Of a stretch of 53,501 nucleotides of DNA, positions 7,986 through 15,813 are shown in pieces; the first letter of the stretch is position 1, and every line of letters starts with the position of its first letter. Made by a program: the position numbers and the translations under genes. The notes under the pieces are model-generated. The model was not told where the DNA came from, made no database searches, and saw nothing but the letters and a program-made list of their open reading frames with translations. The DNA is from an uncultured bacterium (GTDB lineage Bacteria; Verrucomicrobiota; Kiritimatiellia; CAIKKV01; CAITUY01), in assembly GCA_903895695.1 (NCBI GenBank), contig CAITUY010000197.1:1-53501 (forward strand), read 5' to 3'.

Positions 7986-8317
7986 GATAGACAAATAGAT
8001 GGAAAATAGTCCAGTACGATCAACTCTCCGGCGTCACGGGCTGAGATCCATCTCTCAAATGTCCAGGCCCGCCCGCAGCAGGTCCGGAGCGTCCCGGGCT
8101 CAAGGCACCTCTGTGTGGGTGCCACCTCGCGAATCGTTTGCCATGATTGACAGGATTCTACGGGATTTCGTTGCAGCAGAGGGAAGGAAAGTGGCACGTG
8201 TCGGCAACAGCAACCCCAATCCCGTCCAATCCTGTAAATCCTGTCTAAGGTCGACTGTTCCAGTCAAATCGACGAGCAAGGGGAAGACCCCGGAACTGCC
8301 TTGCGCCCGAGCGTCCC
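7986..8317. other. Intergenic stretch with dispersed inverted repeat
   Basis: No gene recognised. Positions 8145-8169 (GATTGACAGGATTCTACGGG onward) and 8226-8249 (CCAATCCTGTAAATCCTGTC onward) form an imperfect inverted repeat of the 'gacaggatt/aatcctgtc' type. A small GGCACC...GGTGCC hairpin lies at about 8104-8122. Confidence 0.5.
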
Positions 8318-8595
8318 ATCGTCGATCCTGAACGCCATCGACCGCCGTATTGCCGAGGGGAAGATCGTCTACGTGCACTGCTGGGGTGGCGTCGGCCGTA
8401 CCGGCGCCATTGTCGACTGCTGCTGGCCCGGCACGGATACCCAGGCGAGGCCGCCGCCGCCCGCCTGCGGGAGCTCTGGCAGCAGTGTCCCAAGTCTGCC
8501 GCTCGGCAATCGCCGGAAACCGAGGAGCAGGCCCGGTACATCGTGGATTGGCAGGAACAGGACCGCGCGTGAACCCGCGTGCCCGGCCATATCCC
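8318..8595 (+). pseudogene. Phosphatase gene remnant (copy 3), frameshifted 3' part
   Basis: This block repeats the 3' half of the phosphatase gene at 4418-4939, from the SILNAID codons through the HCWGGVGRTG loop to the stop at 8572 and about 20 bases beyond. One base is missing (TGCTGCTGG against TGCTGGCTGG), which breaks the frame shortly after the catalytic loop. The 5' half is absent and no promoter or ribosome site is seen, so it is not expected to be functional. Confidence 0.88.
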
Positions 8596-8823
8596 AGAGG
8601 AGCGGCTGTAGGCTCCAGGCTGCAGGCTGTGGGGCGGATCTGCTGAGTTGTGGGGTGCTTGGTTCTTGGTTCATCGTTCATGGTTCTGGGTTCATCGTGA
8701 TGACACCGGCCGGGGTGGAACCCGGCCCTCCAGTGGGTTGAAAGGCGGCGTCAGAACAAAGCGGTTGCCCGCGCCGGCCGCGTCCGGCTTCGCGCAAGCG
8801 CTTCGCCGTCGGTCATTGCGTCA
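8596..8823. other. Intergenic stretch with simple and palindromic repeats
   Basis: No gene recognised. Positions 8604-8634 have degenerate 'gctccaggctgcaggctg' repeats, 8661-8698 have degenerate 'ggttcatcgttcatggttc' repeats, and 8708-8727 form a hairpin with 7-bp stem GGCCGGG-GTGGAA-CCCGGCC. Confidence 0.5.
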
Positions 8824-8851
8824 TTGACAAGGAATCGCACCAGAGTATTTT
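8824..8851 (+). promoter_or_regulatory. Promoter of the ATPase gene at 8886
   Basis: TTGACA (8824-8829), 16-base spacer, TATTTT (8846-8851). The inverted repeat at 8850-8871 overlaps the end of the -10 box and the predicted transcription start, so the promoter looks repressible. Confidence 0.55.
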
Positions 8852-8871
8852 TACTCATGATTGTGAGTAAA
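8850..8871. promoter_or_regulatory. Operator-like inverted repeat before ATPase gene
   Basis: TTTACTCA-TGATTG-TGAGTAAA: a perfect 8-bp inverted repeat with 6-base centre, AT-rich in a GC-rich genome. It sits between the -10 box and the ATG at 8886. No U-run follows, so an operator is likelier than a terminator. The cognate regulator is unknown. Confidence 0.6.
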
Positions 8872-8885
8872 TCGTCGAGGACCGT

Positions 8886-10088
8886 ATGAAATCCCCCTTC
8901 AAGCGAAGCCTTTTCCCAACGCTTCTGAAGCGCATGCAGGAGCCCCGACGTTTTCTTCAGGTGCTTGCAGGCCCCCGCCAGGTTGGCAAAACCACGCTGG
9001 CCCGCCAAGTTGCCAAGGAACTCGACATCCCCATTCACTATGCCTCGGCCGACGAGCCCACCCTTCAGGACCGCGCTTGGATCAACCAGCAGTGGGACAT
9101 CGCCCGTTCGCTTACGCGCAAAGACCATCGGTCCCACTCGGCGCTGCTCATAGTGGACGAGGTTCAGAAGGTTCAGGGCTGGTCGGAAACCGTCAAACGC
9201 CTCTGGGACGAGGACTCCGCCGCGGCCGTGCCGCTCCGCGTCCTGCTGTCCGGCTCATCGCCGCTGCTCGTGCAAAAGGGGCTCACGGAGAGTCTCGCCG
9301 GCCGGTTTGAGATCATCCCGGTCCCGCACTGGTCCTATGCCGAGATGAAGGCCGCCTTCGGCTGGTCCGTCGAGCAATATGTGTACTATGGCGGCTATCC
9401 CGGCGCGGCATCGCTGATCGAGGACGAAGACCGCTGGCGGCACTACGTCGTAGACGCCCTGATCGAAACGACCCTTTCGCGTGACATCCTGCTCATGTCA
9501 CGCGTCGACAAGCCCGCCCTCTTGCGACGCTTGTTCCATCTCGGATGCGACTACTCCGGCCAGATCCTCTCCTACCAGAAGATGCTTGGACAATTACAGG
9601 ACGCCGGCCACACCGTCACCCTCGCCCATTATCTCGACCTCCTCAAAGGAGCGGGACTGCTCGCGGGCCTCTCCAAGTACGCCGGCCAAAGGGTGCGGCA
9701 GCGCGGGTCCAGCCCCAAATTCCAGGTTCTCAACACCGGGCTCATGACCGCGCTAGCTCACACGGCTTTCACGAGCATCCGTACCGACCCCGATCACTGG
9801 GGTCGCCTGGTCGAGTCCGCCGTCGGTGCGCATCTACTCAACAGCGCGGTTGGCGCCGGAATCGAAGTTCAGTACTGGCTCGACCGAAACCGGGAGGTCG
9901 ATTTCGTCCTGTTCACGGGTGAAACCGTTGCCGCCATTGAGGTCAAGAGCGGCCGACGGGAAACGCTGCTACCGGGTATCGCCGCTTTTGCCGCGGCATT
10001 TCCGGTCAAACGCCAACTGCTCATCGGAGCCCAGGGGATACCGCTGGAGGAATTCCTGACGTACCCGGCAGCCCATTGGTTGGGGTGA
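8886..10088 (+). CDS. AAA ATPase with DUF4143 domain (second, unrelated copy)
   Basis: A 400-residue member of the AAA/DUF4143 family. Walker A is GPRQVGKTT (Lys35), Walker B LLIVDEVQK (near residue 95), a sensor segment LLSGSSPLL follows, and the C-terminal half holds the DUF4143 domain with a nuclease-like segment NREVDFVLFTGETVAAIEVK (D...E-x-K). Sequence similarity to the ATPase at 6720-7985 is only at family level. It is preceded by a promoter with an operator-like inverted repeat and followed after 30 bases by the primase-helicase gene on the same strand, so co-transcription is plausible. Molecular role unproved. Confidence 0.87.
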   Translation: MKSPFKRSLFPTLLKRMQEPRRFLQVLAGPRQVGKTTLARQVAKELDIPIHYASADEPTLQDRAWINQQWDIARSLTRKDHRSHSALLIVDEVQKVQGWSETVKRLWDEDSAAAVPLRVLLSGSSPLLVQKGLTESLAGRFEIIPVPHWSYAEMKAAFGWSVEQYVYYGGYPGAASLIEDEDRWRHYVVDALIETTLSRDILLMSRVDKPALLRRLFHLGCDYSGQILSYQKMLGQLQDAGHTVTLAHYLDLLKGAGLLAGLSKYAGQRVRQRGSSPKFQVLNTGLMTALAHTAFTSIRTDPDHWGRLVESAVGAHLLNSAVGAGIEVQYWLDRNREVDFVLFTGETVAAIEVKSGRRETLLPGIAAFAAAFPVKRQLLIGAQGIPLEEFLTYPAAHWLG

Positions 10089-10118
10089 TGTCAAAGACTG
10101 GACAAGGCACTGCACCCG

Positions 10119-12929
10119 ATGAACGCGGCCACCTCCGTCGACCAGCACTCCCCGCCACCGGCGAAGATCACTCTATTCCGCTCCCTATTCCGAGGGCGCG
10201 AAGACGTTTTTCCTCAACGGTTTGAAAGCAGGAAGACCGGCAAGTCGGGTTATAGCCCCGCCTGCGCCAATGAGTGGGTCCGCGAACTGTGCGACAAACG
10301 GGCGACGAAATGTGCGAACTGTCGGAACCGCCGGTTCCTACCGGTGACTGACGCGACCATTCACCAGCACCTTGCCGGTCATGATGCCTCGGGGCGCGAG
10401 TTCGTCATGGGCGTCTACCCAATGCTCTTGGATGAAACCTGCTACTTTCTTGCCGCGGACTTCGACAAGGAGAGTTGGCGCGAAGACGTGGCCGCTATTC
10501 TGGAAACCTGCCTCCACTTGGAGCTTCCGGCAGCCGTGGAACAGTCGCGCTCCGGCAATGGGGCCCATCTCTGGCTCTTCTTCGAGGAGGCCATCTCAGC
10601 GGGCTTGGCCCGCAAGCTGGGCGCGCATATCCTCACGCAGACGATGGATCGGCGTCCCGACATCGGGCTCGATTCCTACGACCGCTTCTTCCCGAATCAG
10701 GACACCCTGCCGAAAGGCGGCTTCGGGAATCTGATCGCGCTACCACTCCAGAAACGCCCCCGCGAACTTGGTAACACTGTCTTCCTCGATGCCCAACTAC
10801 AGCCCCACGCCGATCAGTGGGCCTTTCTCGCGACCCTATGCAAACTCAGTCGCGAGCCTGTCGAAAGCATCGTACGATCCGCAGAGATCAGAGGGCACGT
10901 GTTGGGTGTCCGCCTCGCCTCTGACAACGAAGATGACGACAAACCCTGGGCCGAACCACCCTCGCGCCGGCGTAACGAATCCCCTGTTGTCGGTCCGCTG
11001 CCGCAGAGCATGGAATTGGTTCTGGGGAATGAGATCTACATTGCGAAGGAGACGATGCCGCCGGCCTTGCGCAATCGCTTGCTACGATTGGCGGCATTCC
11101 AAAATCCGGAGTTCTACAAGGCACAGGCGATGCGCCTGCCGACTTTCGACAAGCCGCGCATCATTGCCTGCGCAGAAGACCACCCGCAGCACATCGGTCT
11201 GCCGCGTGGCTGTTTGGATGAGATTGTCGAGCTCCTCGTCAGTCTCGGCATCAAGCACGCTGTCCGTGACGAGCGAACTGCGGGCACAGCCCTGTCGGTC
11301 TCGTTCCAAGGCCGTCTCCGACCCGAACAGGAATTGGCCGCAAAGGCTCTGTCTGCCCACGACACAGGGGTACTGTCCGCCACCACCGCCTTCGGAAAGA
11401 CGGTGATCGCAGCCTGGCTCATTGCCCAGCGAGGGGTGAACACCCTGGTTCTCGTGCACCGCCAGCAGTTGATGGAGCAATGGGTGGAACGGCTGTCGTC
11501 ATTCCTCGGGGTAGACGCCAAAACCATTGGCCGGGTGGGTGGCGGTCGGAAGAAACCCACGGGGAGGCTGGACGTGGCGCTGGTGCAGAGCCTTGTGCGC
11601 AAGGGGGTGGTGGATGACCGCGTTGCCGAGTATGGCCACCTCGTTGTGGACGAGTGCCACCATCTGTCGGCATTCAGTTTCGAACAGGTGGCAAGGCGTG
11701 CGAAGGCCAAGTACATCCTCGGTCTCTCCGCGACCGTCACGCGCAAAGACGGCCACCACCCGATCATATTCATGCAGTGCGGACCCATACGGTATCGCGT
11801 TGACGCAAAACAACAGGCGGCCGAGCGTCCATTCACGCACACCGTCTTCGTCCGGCCCACCTCGTTCCGATCACCAGAGGCGGCCGACCCGGACGCTCGC
11901 GTCGAGTTCCACGCGCTCTATGGTGCGCTGGTTGCCGATGGCAGCCGCAACCAACTCATCTGCGAAGATATCATCGCCGCCGTTCATGAAGGACGTGCGC
12001 CTCTGGTCCTGACGGAGCGGACTGACCACCTCCGAGCATTAGCGGAGGCCTTGTCCCCGGCGATCCGACACCTCATCGTCCTCCAGGGTGGCATGGGACG
12101 GAAGAAACTGAAGGCGGTGCTCGCAGAACTGGCGTCGGTCCCCGATGGCGAAGACCGAGTCCTGCTGGCGACTGGCAAGTACATAGGGGAAGGCTTCGAC
12201 GACGCGAGACTGGACACCTTGTTCCTGACGCTCCCCGTCTCGTGGCGCGGGACCATAGCACAGTACGCCGGACGGCTGCACCGTCTGCACGATGGCAAGC
12301 GCGAAGTCCGCATCTACGACTACGCCGACCTCAACGCGCCGATGTTGTCACGCATGTTCGACCGCCGTTGTCGGGGATACGAAGCCATCGGTTACACGAT
12401 CCTTCTCCCGGCCAGTGCCGTGCCCGGGTGGCCGCCCGAAGTACCGTTGCCTGTGGAACCCGAATGGAAGCGCGACTACGCCGCGAGCGTCCAGCGCCTC
12501 ATCCGCGATGGCGTTGACACGCCGCTTGGCAATCTCTTCGTTCACGCCACACGCATGCGTCAGGCGGACACCCAGGGTGAGGATCGTGCCCGCAGTGCCA
12601 CCGAGGCATTTGTCTATCGGCGACTGGAAACGATGCCCGAGACTGCCGGGAAGTTCTGTCTCAATGCAGAGTTGCCGATCCCTTTCGATGGACGGGGCCG
12701 CATGGAGGTCGATTTGCTCTGCGCGGAGTTGGGCGTGGCGATCGAACTCGATGGCCCGCAACACCTGACAGCGCCCGAAGCCTACCGCCGCGACCGCCGC
12801 AAGGACGCCCTGCTCCAGGAGAACGGGTACTTCGTGCTCCGGTTCCTAGCCGAGGATGTCGGCAAACAGCTCGACCACGTTCTCGACACCATCCTCCGGA
12901 CGCTGGCTCACCGGCAGAGAGCGCCGTAG
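10119..12929 (+). CDS. Primase-helicase-nuclease fusion, TOTE-type conflict protein
   Basis: A 936-residue fusion. Residues about 15-300 resemble the archaeo-eukaryotic primase domain of TOTE conflict systems: a CANC cluster (Cys65, Cys68), the metal pair DFD (114-116) and SGNGAHLWLFFEE with His150. Residues about 390-760 are a superfamily 2 helicase: unusual Walker A TTAFGKT (residues 422-428), DECH box (511-514), motif III LSATVTRKDG. Residues about 800-936 look like a DUF559/Vsr-type PD-(D/E)XK nuclease: VDLL (Asp865), IELDG (Glu876, Asp878), then the conserved GYFVLRF. TOTE-type proteins are predicted, on gene-neighbourhood grounds, to act in conflict with invading DNA. It follows the AAA/DUF4143 gene after 30 bases; no methylase accompanies it. 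No good ribosome site precedes the ATG, so the start is moderately sure. Confidence 0.83.
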   Translation: MNAATSVDQHSPPPAKITLFRSLFRGREDVFPQRFESRKTGKSGYSPACANEWVRELCDKRATKCANCRNRRFLPVTDATIHQHLAGHDASGREFVMGVYPMLLDETCYFLAADFDKESWREDVAAILETCLHLELPAAVEQSRSGNGAHLWLFFEEAISAGLARKLGAHILTQTMDRRPDIGLDSYDRFFPNQDTLPKGGFGNLIALPLQKRPRELGNTVFLDAQLQPHADQWAFLATLCKLSREPVESIVRSAEIRGHVLGVRLASDNEDDDKPWAEPPSRRRNESPVVGPLPQSMELVLGNEIYIAKETMPPALRNRLLRLAAFQNPEFYKAQAMRLPTFDKPRIIACAEDHPQHIGLPRGCLDEIVELLVSLGIKHAVRDERTAGTALSVSFQGRLRPEQELAAKALSAHDTGVLSATTAFGKTVIAAWLIAQRGVNTLVLVHRQQLMEQWVERLSSFLGVDAKTIGRVGGGRKKPTGRLDVALVQSLVRKGVVDDRVAEYGHLVVDECHHLSAFSFEQVARRAKAKYILGLSATVTRKDGHHPIIFMQCGPIRYRVDAKQQAAERPFTHTVFVRPTSFRSPEAADPDARVEFHALYGALVADGSRNQLICEDIIAAVHEGRAPLVLTERTDHLRALAEALSPAIRHLIVLQGGMGRKKLKAVLAELASVPDGEDRVLLATGKYIGEGFDDARLDTLFLTLPVSWRGTIAQYAGRLHRLHDGKREVRIYDYADLNAPMLSRMFDRRCRGYEAIGYTILLPASAVPGWPPEVPLPVEPEWKRDYAASVQRLIRDGVDTPLGNLFVHATRMRQADTQGEDRARSATEAFVYRRLETMPETAGKFCLNAELPIPFDGRGRMEVDLLCAELGVAIELDGPQHLTAPEAYRRDRRKDALLQENGYFVLRFLAEDVGKQLDHVLDTILRTLAHRQRAP

Positions 12930-13066
12930 CGGGAGGGGGACAGGTCTGCCCCATACGCGCGGAGGGGAATTCCTGCTTGGCATTGCCTTCGCGAAGAACG
13001 CCATGTTTTTGTTGGGGTATTGGGATGCTTTGCAGGGATGGCCTGCCATCCGTAACTCAGAGCGTA

Positions 13067-13101
13067 GCCCTGAAGTATGCGCTTGCGCTTAACTTCAGGG
13101 C
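13067..13101. terminator. Hairpin between helicase gene and tRNA-Phe
   Basis: GCCCTGAAGT and ACTTCAGGGC form a perfect 10-bp stem around a 15-base loop. It lies just past the 3' end of tRNA-Phe on the minus strand and downstream of the helicase gene on the plus strand, so it could stop both. There is no clear U-run, so termination is inferred from position. A smaller GGATGG-CCTG-CCATCC hairpin is at 13036-13051. Confidence 0.5.
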
Positions 13102-13119
13102 GCAGCGGCGAGCGAAGGA

Positions 13120-13195
<76 letters not shown>

Positions 13196-13258
13196 ATGTG
13201 TTTTTGCCCTGAATCCAGTGTCCCGGATGGGCTTCTGCGGGTGAGCAGAATGGTCGGC

Positions 13259-13286
13259 ATGATAGAGATTTCGATGGGGGTGTCAA
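13259..13286 (-). promoter_or_regulatory. Promoter of tRNA-Phe
   Basis: On the minus strand, TTGACA (13286-13281), 16-base spacer, TATCAT (13264-13259). The predicted start is about 55 bases upstream of the mature tRNA 5' end, so a 5' leader would be removed by RNase P. Confidence 0.6.
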
Positions 13287-13323
13287 TCCTGCATAACAGG
13301 CCGTTGCGGACAGCCACAGGCGC

Positions 13324-14076
13324 TCAGCCATGCGGCGGCAACGTGCCGTTCTCTTCGACAAACTTGTGGACCAGTTCGGGAAGCGCGCCCTTGCCGCTCC
13401 ACGTGATCTTCCGGCGGCGGCCGGACAAGTCGTCGCCGACCTGGAACACGATCGGCCCGCGCGGCAACGGAATGTACGGCGGGAAATCGCCCCGATGCGA
13501 GGCAATGTAACGCTCCAGTTTCGCCGGGAGCTTCGGCGACCCGTCGTGCTGGATATACGTGCCCGGCCCCGCCAGATAGAGCCGCTCCTCGGCCTCGGGC
13601 TCGACCTTGTCCGGCGCCGGCTTGGCCGCCTTCCCGACTTCCCCGCGCTCTTTGCTCTTCCCGTAAACGGCCCACACGAACTTCGCATCATCCAGCCGCT
13701 TGGCGCGGTCGGGCAAGAGCGAACCCATCTTCTTGCGGTGCCGCTGATTGGCCACCCAGTTGGCCAAATGGGGATCTTCCGCCCATTGCGAAGGCACATC
13801 GCAGGTGCCGTGCTTGGCGCGAAAGGCCTGCAGGCGCTCGAACATCTCGTTCCACACCGCATCCGTCGGCGACCAGACGAACCCCAGCTTGCTGAGCCGG
13901 TCCACGCACTTGGCCGACAGCTCGCCGATCTTCCGCCGGTAGCGCTGCATGGCCACCCAGCGCCCGAGCTGCGGATTCTTCTCCCAGTTGGCGCAAACAT
14001 TACAGTGACCTCGTTCCTTCCGGAAGGACTCCAAGGCCCGGTACATATCGTCCCAGTTGAGGCTTTGCCGACTCAT
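13324..14076 (-). CDS. Helicase-associated (HA) domain protein
   Basis: A 250-residue protein with two HA repeats at residues about 6-66 and 71-130. Each starts with W-(D/N)-x-M, contains (G/H)-C-(N/D)-V and L-x-x-W-V-x-x-Q-R-x-x-(R/K), and ends in F-V-W; for example LANWVANQRHRKKMGSLLPD. In the literature this domain accompanies helicases in tandem arrays, but here it stands without any helicase domain. Residues about 160-250 form a separate region of unknown fold with a basic, DNA-binding-like character. Start chosen at the ATG at 14076, preceded by GGGATCGGCA. It is the last gene of the minus-strand run from ptsI and is close to the primase-helicase gene, separated by tRNA-Phe. Confidence 0.75.
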   Translation of the reverse strand: MSRQSLNWDDMYRALESFRKERGHCNVCANWEKNPQLGRWVAMQRYRRKIGELSAKCVDRLSKLGFVWSPTDAVWNEMFERLQAFRAKHGTCDVPSQWAEDPHLANWVANQRHRKKMGSLLPDRAKRLDDAKFVWAVYGKSKERGEVGKAAKPAPDKVEPEAEERLYLAGPGTYIQHDGSPKLPAKLERYIASHRGDFPPYIPLPRGPIVFQVGDDLSGRRRKITWSGKGALPELVHKFVEENGTLPPHG

Positions 14077-14167
14077 TGCCGATCCCCATGTTCGCGAGTG
14101 CAAAGCATAGCACTAGTTCTATAGCCACCCCGATACATGGCACACAAGCCTTTTCTCCAACGTCTTT

Positions 14168-15049
14168 TCAGGCGCGCCGCAGCCGCGGCGCCAGCTCCAC
14201 CAAAACCTCGCGTGCATCGCGCGGGATCGGCCCGCCCAAACGCCGCAACCGGTCCACCGCCAACTGCGAATTGACCGGCCGGCGCGCCGGCCGCGACAAG
14301 TCGCGGTCCGTGGGCCGCAGGTGCGCAGCGGACAAGCCGAGCGCCGCCGCCACAAGCTGCGTCCAGCCGTAGCGCGTGCAGGTCTCCCCCGCACTGGCGT
14401 GCACGATGCCGCCAGCCCCCGCGCCGAGCAGGAACCGAATCGTTTCGGCCACATCACCAACCCACGCCGGGCACCGCACAACCCGGTCGTCCAGCTCCTG
14501 CACGCCGGTCGCGTAGACGGCGTCGAGCGCCTCCTCCATCATGGGCGAGCCGACCTCCGGTGACGGCACCCCGTACAAGGCCCCGATGCGCAGGATCGTC
14601 GCCGCGGGATACTCGGCTTCGATTCCTTCCTCGGCCCGGACCTTGGTCTCGCCGTAAAAATTCACGGCCTGCCGCGGCGCGTCCTCGCGATACAGCGGGT
14701 GGGTGCCGGGAAAGACGTAGTCGGTGGAAATGTGGATCATCGGCGCGCCCCGAGCCCGCGCCAGGCGCGCGAGCTCGACCGGCGCCCCGGCGTTAAGCCG
14801 CAGGGCCGCGTCATGGTTCTGCTCGCAGTAATCGGGACTGCGGAAGGCAGCACAGTGCACGAGCGCATCCCAGGAATCGTCGCCCAGGGCGGCCACCTGG
14901 CGGGGATCGGCCAGATCCACGCCGCGCTGACCACCGCGGGCATGACGGCCAGCCAGCGGCAGCACGTCCGTGTCGCGGCTCAGCGCCGCCACCACGGCAC
15001 TGCCCAGCAACCCGCTGGCGCCGGTAACCATGACCCGCCGAACCGCCAT
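14168..15049 (-). CDS. SDR-family sugar-nucleotide reductase, RmlD-like
   Basis: A 293-residue Rossmann-fold protein. The NAD(P)-binding loop VTGASGLLGSAVV is at the N-terminus, the STDYVFPG segment supplies the catalytic Ser/Thr region and YGETK the Tyr-x-x-x-Lys pair. This is the pattern of dTDP-4-dehydrorhamnose reductase and of its relative, the MAT2B-type proteins. No other rhamnose genes (rmlA, rmlB, rmlC) lie nearby, so the substrate is uncertain. It is 10 bases downstream of the thioredoxin-like gene and probably in its operon. Confidence 0.82.
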   Translation of the reverse strand: MAVRRVMVTGASGLLGSAVVAALSRDTDVLPLAGRHARGGQRGVDLADPRQVAALGDDSWDALVHCAAFRSPDYCEQNHDAALRLNAGAPVELARLARARGAPMIHISTDYVFPGTHPLYREDAPRQAVNFYGETKVRAEEGIEAEYPAATILRIGALYGVPSPEVGSPMMEEALDAVYATGVQELDDRVVRCPAWVGDVAETIRFLLGAGAGGIVHASAGETCTRYGWTQLVAAALGLSAAHLRPTDRDLSRPARRPVNSQLAVDRLRRLGGPIPRDAREVLVELAPRLRRA

Positions 15050-15059
15050 CCGCCCCCCC

Positions 15060-15773
15060 TTACAGACTGCGGCGCGTTTCCTTGAACGCGTCGTCGATAT
15101 CAGCTTCCGTGAACCGCTCCGTCAGCTTCTTGATCAGGCGGCCGGAAGGACTGTAGAACCAGAATTGCGGCAACGATGTGAGTTGCAGGGCCTTGCAGAT
15201 CGGCGCCTGCCAGTTGGCAATGATGATCTTCTGGACCACGACCCGCCCCTGACTCTGGCGCGCGAGAAGCTCGATATAGTTCCCCTGCCGCACACTGGAA
15301 TGGGCCTCGGGGAAATGGAAGAACACGACGTTGATTCGGCCGGCGGTCAGCGCCTTGTCGATGTCGACCTCCTCGCCGTGGCTGATCACATAAACGCCGG
15401 GGCTCTCGACCGTGTGCTGCACGTCGAACGCCATATCGACTTGCTTGATCAGCGTGGCCGGCTCGTCGAACTCGCGCCCGTTCCGGATGAGCCGGACATT
15501 GAACTTCTCGTACCCGGCGAACAGCACGTCGTCCATGCTCCCGGCCACGAGTTTGGCCGCCACCCTGACGGGGGGGTCCACGCGCAGGTTCCTGACCGCG
15601 GCGGCATACTCCTCGCGTTCCTTGCCGCCGCGTTCCTGGAAAACGAAGCGGTAGTTCCGGAACCCAACGAATTTTCCGGTCACCACCTGGCCGGTCATCA
15701 ACGTGAGATCATCGGCCGCGGCGCCGAGCGCCCAAGCCCCGATCACAACGAGTATCACTGCCATCCGTCTCAC
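15060..15773 (-). CDS. Secreted thioredoxin-like protein without CxxC
   Basis: A 237-residue protein with a signal peptide (MAVILVVIGAWALGAAA). The N-terminal part, LTLMTGQVVTGKFVGF, resembles the short beta-barrel found before many PVC exported domains. The C-terminal half (about residues 140-237) reads as a thioredoxin fold: a strand INVVFFHFPEAHSS, then VVVQKIIIANWQAP, a cis-Pro-like LTSLPQFWFYSPSG. The redox CxxC site is absent; its place is taken by PEAH. The only cysteine I see in the mature part is in APICKAL. A structural or binding role is more likely than disulfide exchange. Start GTG at 15773 or ATG at 15764; both have weak upstream sites. Confidence 0.65.
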   Translation of the reverse strand: MRRMAVILVVIGAWALGAAADDLTLMTGQVVTGKFVGFRNYRFVFQERGGKEREEYAAAVRNLRVDPPVRVAAKLVAGSMDDVLFAGYEKFNVRLIRNGREFDEPATLIKQVDMAFDVQHTVESPGVYVISHGEEVDIDKALTAGRINVVFFHFPEAHSSVRQGNYIELLARQSQGRVVVQKIIIANWQAPICKALQLTSLPQFWFYSPSGRLIKKLTERFTEADIDDAFKETRRSL

Positions 15774-15813
15774 GCCGCCCTCGCTTCGCCCGCTGCTCCA
15801 GGGGCCTTGCTCT

